A DNA stretch of 64,000 bases from JBMNMU01 sp050953505 (GCA_050953505.1 JBMNMU010000001.1:868001-932000), one strand, 5' to 3'. Counted from the stretch's first letter, positions 18,872 through 28,793 are shown. Numbers and translations are program-made. The notes: generated by a model from the sequence alone, not told the origin.

Positions 18872-19141
18872 ATGGGCATCAAAGAAGAACTAATATTTGA
18901 TTTTAGCATTAATATGCCAAGACTCCTTGTCAGCGGAAATACAGGGATTATTGATAATATTAAAAAAATCGTTTTAATATCAGATAAAAATATTATAGTA
19001 GATCATGGAAGCCAATATAGTTCCATAATAGGCATGGATTTAGTGGTAAAGGAACTGGGAGAGGAACGGCTTACTGTGACAGGAAAGATACAATCCATTG
19101 AATTCTACTACGAAAGTAAGGATCAATCCCATGAGAAATAG
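18872..19141 (+). CDS. yqfC: Sporulation protein YqfC
   Basis: An 89-residue YabP/YqfC-family protein, found only in endospore formers and made in the mother cell. It begins MGIKEELIFDFSINMPRLLVSGN and contains the typical IDNIKKIVLISDKNI segment. The ATG at 18872 has GGAGGTGG five bases upstream. The preceding 180 bases hold a CATAAAAT-like -10, which resembles a SigE promoter but is weak evidence. It overlaps yqfD. Confidence 0.9.
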   Translation: MGIKEELIFDFSINMPRLLVSGNTGIIDNIKKIVLISDKNIIVDHGSQYSSIIGMDLVVKELGEERLTVTGKIQSIEFYYESKDQSHEK

Positions 19142-20336
19142 AGGCAGTTTTCTTGAGCATTACAAAAAGATTAGAATCGAAGGCTTTGAGATACAGAAGC
19201 TTTTGACGGAATGTATAAAGTCTGGTATTGTATTGAAGAACATTCGTATAATAAACGATACGGAAATCATATTAATTGTAATGGATTGGGATTATAACCG
19301 CTTAATGCGATTGGTAAAAAATAAGTACAAGGTTACTATATTGTATGAAAGTGGGTATAAACCTATATTAAGAAGGCTTTTTAGCAAAAAAAGCACCATT
19401 ATTGGACTCATATTATTTACTTTGCTTATGTATTATCAAAGCTCCTTTGTGTCAGAAATCAGAATCTATGGCTATAAAAGCTTTACAGAATCAGCCATTA
19501 GAGAGAGCTTAAAAGGGGCTGGCTTTTATGAGGGTTGCAGCAAAAAGATAGATCTTAATGAAGTTAAGCTTCATATTTATCAAGATCTTGATAATATTGC
19601 ATGGATTGGGATAAAATATATTGGAAATATGGCAGAAGTCACCATTGCAGAGGGAACAATAACCTCAGAACCAGTTGATATTACAAAGCCTTGTAATGTT
19701 GTTGCTTCAAAAAGTGGTTATGTTGAAAAGATCATTGCAAAAGAAGGAGTCATTGTACAAGAAAAAGGAGCTTATGTCAATGTAGGGGATGTTCTAATTT
19801 CTGGCCAGGTTCCTATTACCAGCACTGCTTACGGCACAACGGAAAGCGCTTTAACGGCAAGATATGTTCATGCAGAAGGAGAGGCTTATGCTAAAGTTCC
19901 TTATAGATTAAAATACTACCAAGATAGATATAAGTTGGTAAAAAAACCTACTGGCAGGCAGCTATTTGGAATTTATTTAAAATTTGGAAACTTCTCATTT
20001 AACAGTGCAAAGTTTATGAATTTTTTTGATAAGGCATTATATCAAGAAAAACACCTGATAGATACAGTGAGGCCATTACCTATAGCTGTTAGTTTTTGCC
20101 GAATCCAAGAGGTAGAGGTTGAGAAACAGGAAAGGGAACAAGATGACTTAAATAAGAAAGGAAATTCCCAGGCCAGAATGGCTATAAACCATGAGCTACC
20201 AGAAAATGTGCAAATATTAAATAAAGATTTGAAGTTTACACCAAGAGAAAATATAATAGAAGTTGATATTAGCTTAGAAACTTTAGAGGAAATTGGAAAA
20301 GTAAAGGAGATTTTTATTGGAGAACCTGCTGATTGA
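19131..20336 (+). CDS. yqfD: Sporulation protein YqfD
   Basis: A 401-residue membrane protein of the YqfD family, conserved in spore-formers and linked to the mother-cell programme. A hydrophobic helix lies near residues 85-105 (IIGLILFTLLMYYQSSFV); the region after it, YGYKSFTESAIRESLKGAG, resembles a POTRA/FtsQ-like fold. The ATG at 19131 has AAGGAT about nine bases upstream and overlaps the yqfC stop by 11 bases. It continues the yqfC-yqfD-phoH order. Confidence 0.92.
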   Translation: MRNRGSFLEHYKKIRIEGFEIQKLLTECIKSGIVLKNIRIINDTEIILIVMDWDYNRLMRLVKNKYKVTILYESGYKPILRRLFSKKSTIIGLILFTLLMYYQSSFVSEIRIYGYKSFTESAIRESLKGAGFYEGCSKKIDLNEVKLHIYQDLDNIAWIGIKYIGNMAEVTIAEGTITSEPVDITKPCNVVASKSGYVEKIIAKEGVIVQEKGAYVNVGDVLISGQVPITSTAYGTTESALTARYVHAEGEAYAKVPYRLKYYQDRYKLVKKPTGRQLFGIYLKFGNFSFNSAKFMNFFDKALYQEKHLIDTVRPLPIAVSFCRIQEVEVEKQEREQDDLNKKGNSQARMAINHELPENVQILNKDLKFTPRENIIEVDISLETLEEIGKVKEIFIGEPAD

Positions 20337-21303
20337 AGAATTAAGAATTAAAATTGACCAAGAACAGGACACAGATATGCTGTTTGGAAATCTTGATGTG
20401 AATCTAAAAATTATTCAAGATAATTATGACGTGGATATCATTCAACGTCAGGATGAAATCACATTGCGAGGTAAAGAAGCAGCGAAGGCTCATGAAGTTC
20501 TCCTTGAACTTCTAGAAATTTTAGAATCTGGCGAAAGTCTTGACGCTCAGAAGGTGAACTATGTCATCAGCCTTAATAATAAAGGTTTATCCTATAAAGA
20601 AAGTAAGATTAATAAAGATGTTATTTGCTTCACGCATAGAGGAAAGCCCATTAAACCAAAGACCATTGGACAGAGGACCTATGCTCAGAGCATGAAAAAG
20701 CAGGATATTGTATTTGGAATTGGCCCTGCAGGTACAGGAAAAACTTATATTGCTGTAGCCATGGCCATTAACTCCTTTAAAAATAAAGAAGTTCAGAAAA
20801 TTATTTTAGCAAGGCCCGCCGTTGAGGCAGGTGAGAAGCTAGGCTTTCTTCCTGGAGACTTACAGGAAAAGGTTGACCCTTATTTACGACCGTTGTATGA
20901 TGCATTATATGACATACTTGGCAGGGACAGTGCTCTAAGACTAAAAGAAAAAGAAGTAATAGAGGTTGTGCCCTTAGCATACATGCGGGGTCGTACGTTG
21001 GACAACTCTTTTATAATTTTAGATGAAGCACAGAATACTACTAAAGAACAAATGAAAATGTTCCTGACCAGACTGGGCTTTGGTTCCAAAGCGGTGGTTA
21101 CCGGTGACATTACTCAAATCGACTTACCAAGAGGAAAGAAATCCGGATTGGTGGATGCTATAAAGGTATTAGAAAACGTCGAGGGGATCGCATTTTCTTT
21201 CTTGAAGGATTCAGACGTTGTCAGACATGCTCTTGTAAGGCGTATCATAAACGCTTATGATAGATATTCAAGGGAAAATCCGGAACAGGAGGAAGAGGAA
21301 TGA
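20317..21303 (+). CDS. phoH: PhoH-like ATPase
   Basis: A 328-residue P-loop ATPase of the PhoH/PhoL family, thought to act in RNA metabolism alongside YbeY. Walker A is GPAGTGKT at residues 136-143 and Walker B is FIILDEAQN near 231. The start codon is TTG with GGAGA seven bases upstream, overlapping yqfD by 20 bases. The end overlaps ybeY by four bases, tight coupling that matches the known functional link. Confidence 0.96.
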   Translation: MENLLIEELRIKIDQEQDTDMLFGNLDVNLKIIQDNYDVDIIQRQDEITLRGKEAAKAHEVLLELLEILESGESLDAQKVNYVISLNNKGLSYKESKINKDVICFTHRGKPIKPKTIGQRTYAQSMKKQDIVFGIGPAGTGKTYIAVAMAINSFKNKEVQKIILARPAVEAGEKLGFLPGDLQEKVDPYLRPLYDALYDILGRDSALRLKEKEVIEVVPLAYMRGRTLDNSFIILDEAQNTTKEQMKMFLTRLGFGSKAVVTGDITQIDLPRGKKSGLVDAIKVLENVEGIAFSFLKDSDVVRHALVRRIINAYDRYSRENPEQEEEE

Positions 21304-21752
21304 AAATTATTTTCAGCGAAGAAATCATGCCCGGACAAAGTGTCATTGACGGAATGACCAAAGCCGGTGAGCTCTGTGTGAAGGAAGAAAATATTGATCC
21401 TGAGAGGGTGGAGGTCAGCGTTACCTTTGTGGAAAACGGAGAAATACAACAGCTTAATCAAATTTACAGGGGAAAAGATTCAGTGACTGATGTTTTATCC
21501 TTTCCACAATTTAAGGATCTAAAGGATATCAATAAAGAGGGCCCTATCTGTCTGGGTGATGTGGTCATCTGCACGGAACAGGCATTGCTCCAAGCAGATG
21601 AATTTGGCCATAGCCCTGAAAGAGAGCTTATTTACCTTTTTGTTCATAGTATGTATCATTTATTGGGATATGATCATATCAATGAAGAGGATAAAAAGAA
21701 AATGAGGGGTCGAGAAGAATCTATTATGGGCCAGGTGGGCCTAGAAAGATAA
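21300..21752 (+). CDS. ybeY: Endoribonuclease YbeY
   Basis: YbeY is a zinc-dependent RNase involved in 16S rRNA maturation and ribosome quality control. The 150-residue protein has the metal site HSMYHLLGYDH (HxxxHxxGYDH) near residues 117-127 and the upstream VTDVLSFPQF block. It starts inside the phoH stop and is followed by cdd after 24 bases. Confidence 0.97.
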   Translation: MKIIFSEEIMPGQSVIDGMTKAGELCVKEENIDPERVEVSVTFVENGEIQQLNQIYRGKDSVTDVLSFPQFKDLKDINKEGPICLGDVVICTEQALLQADEFGHSPERELIYLFVHSMYHLLGYDHINEEDKKKMRGREESIMGQVGLER

Positions 21753-21776
21753 TTTTCAACCCTTTAGAGGATTGTT

Positions 21777-22169
21777 ATGAAGAAATATGAAGATTTATAT
21801 CGCAGGGCGAGGGAAGCGCTGAATAACGCCTATGCCCCTTATTCTAAGTTTAAGGTTGGAGCGGCGCTACTCACTAAGACCGGAGAAGTCTTTACAGGAG
21901 TGAATGTGGAAAATTCCTCTTATGGTGCAACTATTTGTGCAGAACGTACAGCCTTTGTAGCGGCTGTCTCTCAAGGGTATCGGGAGTTTGAAGCCATTGC
22001 CATAGCATCCTCCGGCGGAGAGGCATACCCTTGCGGAATATGTAGACAATTTATGTATGAATTTGGAGACAATTTAAAGATAATTACCGGTGAGGATGAA
22101 GATCATCTTCACATATCAGAGATGAAAGAGCTGTTGCCGAAAGGCTTTAGGCTAGAGGAGTATGAATGA
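21777..22169 (+). CDS. cdd: Cytidine deaminase
   Basis: Homotetrameric-type cytidine deaminase of 130 residues, converting cytidine or deoxycytidine to uridine for pyrimidine salvage. The active site is visible as NVENSSYGATICAERTA (catalytic CAE) and PCGICRQ with the zinc cysteines. GAGGATTG precedes the ATG. Its stop overlaps the era start (ATGA). Confidence 0.97.
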   Translation: MKKYEDLYRRAREALNNAYAPYSKFKVGAALLTKTGEVFTGVNVENSSYGATICAERTAFVAAVSQGYREFEAIAIASSGGEAYPCGICRQFMYEFGDNLKIITGEDEDHLHISEMKELLPKGFRLEEYE

Positions 22170-23065
22170 AATCAGGTTTTATAGGTATAATCGGTAGACC
22201 AAATGTGGGAAAATCAACTCTTCTCAATTCCATTCTAGGAGAGAAGATTGCCATTACAACGGACAAACCTCAAACCACAAGAAATAAAATACGAGGTATT
22301 TATACTAGGGTAAACAACGAGGACGATGATTGTCAGATGATATTCATCGATACCCCTGGTATACACAAGCCCAGAAACAAGCTGGGCGGATTCATGACGG
22401 ATACTGCGATACGGACCTTAAAGGAAGTGGATGTCATTATCTTTATTGTTGATGATGAAATTAGCTCAGGCCCTGGAGATCAGTATATCGTTGATCTGCT
22501 TAAAGAGGTTGATACACCAAAAATATTACTGATTAATAAAATAGATACACTAGATCCTGACAAATTCAAAAGGATCTTCGAGGAGTACCAAGGGATGAAG
22601 ATTTTTCACGACATCATCGGATGCTCTGCTTTACAGGGAAAAAATACAGATGTCTTATTAAAGAAGATTGAAGGTTTATTGGAAGATGGACCTATGTATT
22701 TTCCTGCCGATATGATTACCGATCACCCGGAACGTTTTATTGTCAGTGAGATTATAAGAGAAAAAATCTTACTCTATCTTGCGGAAGAGGTGCCCCATGG
22801 CGTTGCTGTAGAACTTGAAAGCTATAGTGAGGAGCCTGGAATCACTAAAATTGGTGCGGTGATTTATTGTGAAAGAAAATCCCATAAAGGCATTATCATC
22901 GGTAAGGAAGGCAGAAAACTCAAAGGAATTGGAAAAAGTGCAAGGCTAGAAATTGAAGCACTCCTTGGAACAAAAGTATTTTTAGAGCTGTGGGTAAAGG
23001 TAAAGGAAAACTGGCGAGACAGCGATTTCCTTCTTAACAACTTAGGTTACAGCAATAAGGAATAG
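22166..23065 (+). CDS. era: Ribosome-assembly GTPase Era
   Basis: Era binds the 3' end of 16S rRNA and checks 30S assembly. The 299-residue protein has the P-loop GRPNVGKST at 10-18, DTPGIH, NKID near 128, and a C-terminal KH domain with GIIIGKEGRKLKGIG. It lies in the conserved cdd-era-recO order. Confidence 0.98.
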   Translation: MKSGFIGIIGRPNVGKSTLLNSILGEKIAITTDKPQTTRNKIRGIYTRVNNEDDDCQMIFIDTPGIHKPRNKLGGFMTDTAIRTLKEVDVIIFIVDDEISSGPGDQYIVDLLKEVDTPKILLINKIDTLDPDKFKRIFEEYQGMKIFHDIIGCSALQGKNTDVLLKKIEGLLEDGPMYFPADMITDHPERFIVSEIIREKILLYLAEEVPHGVAVELESYSEEPGITKIGAVIYCERKSHKGIIIGKEGRKLKGIGKSARLEIEALLGTKVFLELWVKVKENWRDSDFLLNNLGYSNKE

Positions 23066-23088
23066 CTCATTGAGGTGAAATAGATATC

Positions 23089-23847
23089 ATGTACACTGAT
23101 ACAGAAGGAATCATTCTTAAACAGATTAAAATACTAAACAATCGAAGAATGATTTCATTATTTTCGAGAAAATTCGGGAAAATTAGTGCCGGTACCAGTA
23201 TCAGTGAGAAGGGCAGAGGAAAATCTGCCTTGGCCATGAGGCCATTTACATATGGTAAATATGAACTGTACAAAAGCAGGGATAGCTACCATATTAACGG
23301 CGCTCATGTAATTAAAAGCTATTACAAAATTGGGGAAGACGTAGAAAAATATATGTACTGCTCCTATGTATTAGAGTACACTGACAAAATTCTCCATGAA
23401 GAAGCTCCTGCTGTTGAAATTTTTGATTTAATCATTGATTTCTTTGCTATAATGGAAAGGCGCTCAAAGAAATATTCTTCCCTTATTTTGGCATACCAGT
23501 TAAAATCACTACAATATCTAGGATGTATGCCAGAAATAACATGTTGCACAAGATGTGGCTCAAAAGAAAGCGTAGCCGGATTCAGTGTAAAAGACGGAGG
23601 ATTATTGTGTGAAAATTGCTATATAAAAGTAAAAGAGAACCCGAATGAAACATTGATTTATAGCCTTAATTCTGATATAGTTGACATATTAAAATACATT
23701 TTGCAACATCCTATAAAAAACCTAGAAAGCTTGGCTATAGAAGAGAGGCTGCTAAATCAACTTAAGGTGATTATTAAAAGCTACATCTCAGTTTACCTAG
23801 ATATTAATAATTTAAAAAGTGAGAGCTTTTTAATAGATAATGTATAA
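23089..23847 (+). CDS. recO: DNA repair protein RecO
   Basis: RecO loads RecA with RecR. The 252-residue protein has the N-terminal OB fold (TEGIILKQIKILNNRRMISLFSRKFG), a helical middle and a four-cysteine zinc site (CCTRCG then LLCENCY) near residues 155-185. GAGGTGA lies about nine bases before the ATG. It follows era directly. Confidence 0.94.
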   Translation: MYTDTEGIILKQIKILNNRRMISLFSRKFGKISAGTSISEKGRGKSALAMRPFTYGKYELYKSRDSYHINGAHVIKSYYKIGEDVEKYMYCSYVLEYTDKILHEEAPAVEIFDLIIDFFAIMERRSKKYSSLILAYQLKSLQYLGCMPEITCCTRCGSKESVAGFSVKDGGLLCENCYIKVKENPNETLIYSLNSDIVDILKYILQHPIKNLESLAIEERLLNQLKVIIKSYISVYLDINNLKSESFLIDNV

Positions 23848-23861
23848 AGGAGGTAGGAAAT

Positions 23862-24539
23862 ATGGAGATTACTTTAGAGAAAATCGAATTGGTAAAAGAT
23901 AGAACAGGGGTAAGCTATAAAGAAGCCAAGGAAGCTTTAGAGGCAGCTGAAGGCAGTGTAGTAGACGCAATTATCGACATCGAAGAAACCATCGATATCA
24001 AGAGTAAAAACAAGATAGGTGAACAAGGTGCCCATATTATAGACAAGATTAAAGAATATATCAAGAAGGGCAATGTTTCTAAAATCGTCGTTAAAAAGAA
24101 TGATGAAATCGTGTTGAATCTTCCTGTTAATATAGGCATCGTAGGTACGGTATTGGCACCATGGGCAGCTGTGGCAGGAGTTGTTGCAGCATTTGGCACA
24201 AAATGTGTTATTGAGCTGGTAAAGGACGATGGAGAAATTATCGATATCAGTGAAATTGCTACAGACACCTTCGAGGATGTTGTAGAAAAGAGTTCTGAGA
24301 TTGCAGGCGATGTAAAGCTTAGAAGTGCAGACGTATTTAATAATGTAAAAGCAAAAACAAATGAGGCTATCAACAAAGCAAAGAAAGAATCAGAAGATCA
24401 AGACTCATCTGATTGCGATGATGAAAGCACCGAAGAGAACGCATGCAATACTGACTGTAATTGTAACTGTAACTGTTCAGATACTAATGTTGACAGTGTG
24501 AATGAGGAATACAGCGACGAAGCAAGTGATAATGAATAA
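23862..24539 (+). CDS. DUF4342 protein with UBA-like N-terminus and Cys-rich tail
   Basis: A 225-residue protein. Residues 1-45 resemble a TS-N/UBA helical domain (VKDRTGVSYKEAKEALEAAEG), followed by the DUF4342 region with VNIGIVGTVLAPWAAVAGVVAAFGTKCVIELV near residues 85-125, one possible membrane-associated hydrophobic stretch. The tail is acidic and ends with alternating asparagine and cysteine (CNCNCNC near 205-211), which I have not seen as a family feature. AAGGAGG precedes the ATG. Function unknown. Confidence 0.8.
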   Translation: MEITLEKIELVKDRTGVSYKEAKEALEAAEGSVVDAIIDIEETIDIKSKNKIGEQGAHIIDKIKEYIKKGNVSKIVVKKNDEIVLNLPVNIGIVGTVLAPWAAVAGVVAAFGTKCVIELVKDDGEIIDISEIATDTFEDVVEKSSEIAGDVKLRSADVFNNVKAKTNEAINKAKKESEDQDSSDCDDESTEENACNTDCNCNCNCSDTNVDSVNEEYSDEASDNE

Positions 24540-24572
24540 TAATAGATAAAATCTTAGAAATGGTAGGTATTT

Positions 24573-25976
24573 ATGAGCAAGGAATTTTCTATGGACAAAA
24601 TTACTGCGCTGGCTAAATCCCGAGGATTTATATTTCCGGGTTCTGAAATTTACGGAGGGCTGGCAAATACATGGGATTACGGTCCTGTGGGTGTTGAACT
24701 AAAAAATAATGTAAAAAAAGCTTGGTGGCAAAAATTTGTCCAAGAGTCTAAATTAAATGTTGGACTTGATGCTGCAATATTGATGAATCCTAAAACTTGG
24801 GTGGCCTCTGGCCATGTAGGCGGTTTTTCTGACCCCCTTATAGACTGTAAAGGCTGTAAGGCTAGATTTAGAGCCGATAAAATGGTAGAGGATTATATTA
24901 AAGAAAATGATTCCATGGAAGTGACTGTAGACGGTTGGTCCAATGAAAAACTGGAAAGCTATATTCAAGAAAAAGGAATTCCATGTCCTGAATGTGGTAA
25001 ATCAGAATATACCCCTATCAGGAAATTCAACTTGATGTTTAAGACTTTCCAAGGGGTTACCGAAGATTCTCAATCCGAACTGTATCTACGTCCGGAAACT
25101 GCCCAAGGGATTTTTGTAAATTTCAAAAATGTTCAAAGAACATCGAGAAAAAAGATTCCTTTCGGTATTGCACAGTCTGGAAAATCCTTCAGAAATGAAA
25201 TAACTCCAGGTAACTTTACCTTCAGGACTAGGGAATTTGAGCAACTAGAGCTAGAATTCTTCTGTAAACCAGGCACAGATTTAGAATGGTTTGCTTATTG
25301 GAAAGAGTTTTGTATGAATTGGCTGAAGTCATTAGGTATAGATGAGGCCCATCTAAAATTTAGAGACCATGAAAAAGAAGAACTATCTCATTACAGCAAT
25401 GCTACTACAGATATAGAGTATCTGTTCCCATTTGGTTGGGGAGAGCTATGGGGTATTGCCGATAGGACTGATTTTGACTTAAAACAGCATATGGAGCATT
25501 CCGGGCAGGATATGACCTACATGGATCCTGAAACTAACGAGAAATATGTTCCATACTGTGTCGAGCCTTCTTTAGGAACCGATAGAGTAACTCTGGCTTT
25601 CCTTGTGGATGCCTACGATGAAGAAATTCTGACAGACTCAAATGGCAAAGAAGACAAGAGAACAGTTCTTCGATTCCATCCAGCACTGGCTCCTTTCAAG
25701 GCAGCAATTTTACCCTTGACAAAGAAACAGTCAGAGCAGGCAGAAGCACTTTATGAAGAGCTTTCCAAGTATTTTATGGTAGATTACGACGTATCAGGAA
25801 GTATTGGGAAGCGATATCGAAGAGAAGATGAAATTGGAACACCATTTTGTATTACTGTAGATTTTGATACAGAGACAGATCAATCAGTAACAATACGTGA
25901 TAGGGACACTATGGAACAAATTAGAATACCAATTTCAGAAGTTAAAGCTTATATTGAAGAAAGAATCAAATTTTAA
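24573..25976 (+). CDS. glyS: Glycyl-tRNA synthetase, single-chain (eukaryote/Gram-positive type)
   Basis: Class II synthetase charging tRNA-Gly. The 467-residue chain begins with KSRGFIFPGSEIYGGLANTWDYGPVG, has motif 2 (FRNEITPGNFTFRTREFEQLELEFF) and motif 3 (PSLGTDRVTLAFL), and ends with the anticodon-binding domain. It includes the CxxC pairs of the insertion domain (CKGCKARF, CPECGK), likely a zinc site. This is the alpha2 enzyme, unlike the GlyQ/GlyS tetramer. No T-box leader fits the short upstream spacer. Confidence 0.97.
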   Translation: MSKEFSMDKITALAKSRGFIFPGSEIYGGLANTWDYGPVGVELKNNVKKAWWQKFVQESKLNVGLDAAILMNPKTWVASGHVGGFSDPLIDCKGCKARFRADKMVEDYIKENDSMEVTVDGWSNEKLESYIQEKGIPCPECGKSEYTPIRKFNLMFKTFQGVTEDSQSELYLRPETAQGIFVNFKNVQRTSRKKIPFGIAQSGKSFRNEITPGNFTFRTREFEQLELEFFCKPGTDLEWFAYWKEFCMNWLKSLGIDEAHLKFRDHEKEELSHYSNATTDIEYLFPFGWGELWGIADRTDFDLKQHMEHSGQDMTYMDPETNEKYVPYCVEPSLGTDRVTLAFLVDAYDEEILTDSNGKEDKRTVLRFHPALAPFKAAILPLTKKQSEQAEALYEELSKYFMVDYDVSGSIGKRYRREDEIGTPFCITVDFDTETDQSVTIRDRDTMEQIRIPISEVKAYIEERIKF

Positions 25977-26043
25977 CATATGGACTCAAATTTCATAGTC
26001 ACATATTTTGGATTTGCAAGGCTATCCTAATATTAAAAAGTTC

Positions 26044-26078
26044 TGGACAAGAGACTGAAAACCTCGGGCTCTTGTCCA
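26044..26078 (+). promoter_or_regulatory. Leader hairpin upstream of ppdK
   Basis: TGGACAAGAG pairs perfectly with CTCTTGTCCA around a 15-base loop, 38 bases before the ppdK start. There is no U-tract, so it is not a plain terminator for glyS; it may shape the ppdK leader. Confidence 0.45.
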
Positions 26079-26116
26079 TACTTTGTATATTTTAAATCAA
26101 AGGAGTAAAAAAAGAA

Positions 26117-28756
26117 ATGTCTAAAAAATTTGTTTACCTCTTTAGTGAGGGAAATGGCTCTATGAGGGAATTACTTGGAGGCAAAGGAGCCAACTTAGCA
26201 GAAATGACAAATTTAGGAATGCCCGTACCACCGGGATTTACCATTACTACGGAAGCATGTACCCAGTATTATGCAGACGGTGAGACAATCAATAACGAGA
26301 TAAAAGAAGAAATCATGACCTACGTTTCCAAACTAGAAAGTATGTCGGGCAAAAAATTTGGTGACCTACATAATCCTCTTTTGGTTTCAGTACGTTCCGG
26401 AGCAAGGGCTTCTATGCCTGGAATGATGGATACAATTTTGAACTTAGGCCTTAATGATGATGTAGTAGAAAGCTTTGCAAAGAAAACCAATAATCCTCGC
26501 TTTGCTTACGATTCTTATCGTAGATTTATTCAGATGTATTCTGATGTTGTAATGGAAGTAGGCAAGTCTTACTTTGAGAAACTCATTGATGAGAGGAAAG
26601 AAAAGAAGGGTGTTGTGCATGATACAGAGCTGGATGCCCATGACCTTAAAGAACTTGCGAGGATGTTCAAGGCTGAATATAAAAATAAAGTAGGTAGCGA
26701 ATTTCCAAGTGACCCTGTTGAACAACTCATGGGTGCTATTCAAGCTGTTTTTCGTTCATGGGATAACCCTAGGGCTATTTATTACAGACGAATGAATGAT
26801 ATTCCATCTGATTGGGGTACCGCAGTTAATGTGCAATCTATGGTATTCGGAAATATGGGGAACACCTCCGGTACTGGCGTAGCCTTCTCTAGGAACCCAT
26901 CTACTGGGGAGCAAAAACTATACGGTGAATTCCTGATGAATGCCCAGGGCGAGGATGTGGTTGCAGGTATTAGAACACCTCAGACTATAGATCAGCTAAG
27001 GGAAGCAAATCCAGCTGTTTACGAAGAATTCTGTAAGATAGTGGATACTCTTGAAAAGCATTATAGGGATATGCAGGATATGGAATTTACCATAGAAGAA
27101 GGGAAGCTTTATATGCTCCAGACTAGAAATGGTAAAAGAACTGCATCAGCAGCCTTAAAAATTGCTAGCGACCTTCTGGACGAAGGTATGATTACTGAAG
27201 AAGAGGCCGTGCTTAGAATAGATCCTAAGCAGATCGATGCTTTGCTTCACCCGAGATTTGACGAAGCAGCGCTAAAATCAGCAAAGCCTATTGGTTCAGG
27301 ACTTCCAGCTTCCCCAGGAGCGGCTTGCGGGCAAGTTGTATTCACTGCTGAAGACGCCACAAAGTGGGCTGTAGAAAAGGGTGCTGATGTAATTTTAGTT
27401 CGTTTAGAAACTTCTCCTGAGGATATTGAGGGAATGAATTACGCGAAAGGTATTCTTACCGTTCGCGGAGGTATGACATCTCACGCTGCAGTAGTTGCTC
27501 GTGGGATGGGTACATGCTGTGTCTCTGGATGTGGTGAAATTGTCATCGACGAATCAGCAAAGACATTTACATTAGGTGGAAAAGTCATTGCTGAGGGCGA
27601 CTTTGTTTCTTTAGATGGATCTACAGGTAATATTTATGGAGAAGCGTTGCCTACAGTTCCTGTTGAAATTACCGGGGACTTTAATCGTCTCATGGAGGCT
27701 GCCGACAAATATAGGACTATGAAGGTGAGAACCAATGCAGACACTCCTAAGGATGCTGCCCAAGCTATTGCTTTTGGAGCAGAAGGAATAGGACTTTGTA
27801 GAACAGAGCATATGTTCTTTGATTCATCCAGAATTATGGCTGTTAGAGAAATGATTCTTTCGAAGACCGTTGAGCAAAGAAAGGCTGCATTGGCCAAGCT
27901 ATTACCTATGCAGAGGGGCGACTTTGAAGGTATTTATGAAGCTATGCAAGGGTATCCTGTGACCATTCGGTTCTTGGATCCACCTTTACATGAATTCTTG
28001 CCTACAGAAGAGGATGACATCGTTGAACTTGCCAATGATATGAAGGTGAGTGTTTCCGACATTAAGAATGTCATTTCTTCATTACATGAGTTCAATCCAA
28101 TGATGGGACACAGAGGCTGCCGTTTAACGGTTTCTTATCCTGAAATTGCGGAGATGCAGACCACCGCTGTAATTGAAGCAGCTATCAACGTACAGAAGGC
28201 TCACCCAGAATGGAACCTGGTTCCTGAAATTATGATTCCACTTGTGGGGGAAGTGAAGGAGCTTCAGTATGTTAAAAATGTGGTTGTGAAAACGGCGGAT
28301 GCCATAATAGAAAAATCCGGTATTGATTTAAAATATATGGTAGGCACCATGATAGAAATTCCAAGGGCTTGTCTAACTGCTGACGAAATCGCAAATGAGG
28401 CTGACTTCTTCTCATTTGGGACAAACGATTTGACACAAATGACCTTTGGTTTCAGCAGGGATGATGCAGGATCCTTCCTTGATGCCTATTATGATAAGAA
28501 AATATATGAGAATGATCCATTTGCAAGAATGGACTTTAATGGCGTAGGAAAGCTTGTTCAAATGGCTGCAGAGCTGGGAAGAAAGGCGAAACCAGAGCTG
28601 AAGCTAGGAATTTGCGGCGAGCACGGCGGAGACCCGGCCTCAGTAGAATTCTGCTACCAGGTTGGCTTAGACTATGTATCCTGTTCTCCATTCAGGGTAC
28701 CTATTGCAAGGCTAGCAGCCGCCCAGGCAGCGATTAAGGCAAAAAACGCAAAATAA
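26117..28756 (+). CDS. ppdK: Pyruvate, phosphate dikinase
   Basis: PPDK interconverts pyruvate, ATP and phosphate with PEP, AMP and pyrophosphate. The 879-residue length is normal. The ATP-grasp N-terminal domain, the catalytic phosphohistidine loop GGMTSHAAVVARGMG (near residue 450) and the C-terminal PEP/pyruvate TIM barrel (GICGEHGGDPASVEFC) are all present. In anaerobic Firmicutes it often serves pyrophosphate-linked glycolysis. AGGAG precedes the ATG, and the transcript ends at the strong hairpin at 28794. Confidence 0.98.
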   Translation: MSKKFVYLFSEGNGSMRELLGGKGANLAEMTNLGMPVPPGFTITTEACTQYYADGETINNEIKEEIMTYVSKLESMSGKKFGDLHNPLLVSVRSGARASMPGMMDTILNLGLNDDVVESFAKKTNNPRFAYDSYRRFIQMYSDVVMEVGKSYFEKLIDERKEKKGVVHDTELDAHDLKELARMFKAEYKNKVGSEFPSDPVEQLMGAIQAVFRSWDNPRAIYYRRMNDIPSDWGTAVNVQSMVFGNMGNTSGTGVAFSRNPSTGEQKLYGEFLMNAQGEDVVAGIRTPQTIDQLREANPAVYEEFCKIVDTLEKHYRDMQDMEFTIEEGKLYMLQTRNGKRTASAALKIASDLLDEGMITEEEAVLRIDPKQIDALLHPRFDEAALKSAKPIGSGLPASPGAACGQVVFTAEDATKWAVEKGADVILVRLETSPEDIEGMNYAKGILTVRGGMTSHAAVVARGMGTCCVSGCGEIVIDESAKTFTLGGKVIAEGDFVSLDGSTGNIYGEALPTVPVEITGDFNRLMEAADKYRTMKVRTNADTPKDAAQAIAFGAEGIGLCRTEHMFFDSSRIMAVREMILSKTVEQRKAALAKLLPMQRGDFEGIYEAMQGYPVTIRFLDPPLHEFLPTEEDDIVELANDMKVSVSDIKNVISSLHEFNPMMGHRGCRLTVSYPEIAEMQTTAVIEAAINVQKAHPEWNLVPEIMIPLVGEVKELQYVKNVVVKTADAIIEKSGIDLKYMVGTMIEIPRACLTADEIANEADFFSFGTNDLTQMTFGFSRDDAGSFLDAYYDKKIYENDPFARMDFNGVGKLVQMAAELGRKAKPELKLGICGEHGGDPASVEFCYQVGLDYVSCSPFRVPIARLAAAQAAIKAKNAK

Positions 28757-28793
28757 ACTATCTAAAGTAAAAGTATCATTGCCTGATAGGATT

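Noticed and set aside
24540..24572. T-box or other tRNA-sensing leader for glyS
   Set aside because: The spacer is only 33 bases and contains no T-box sequence.
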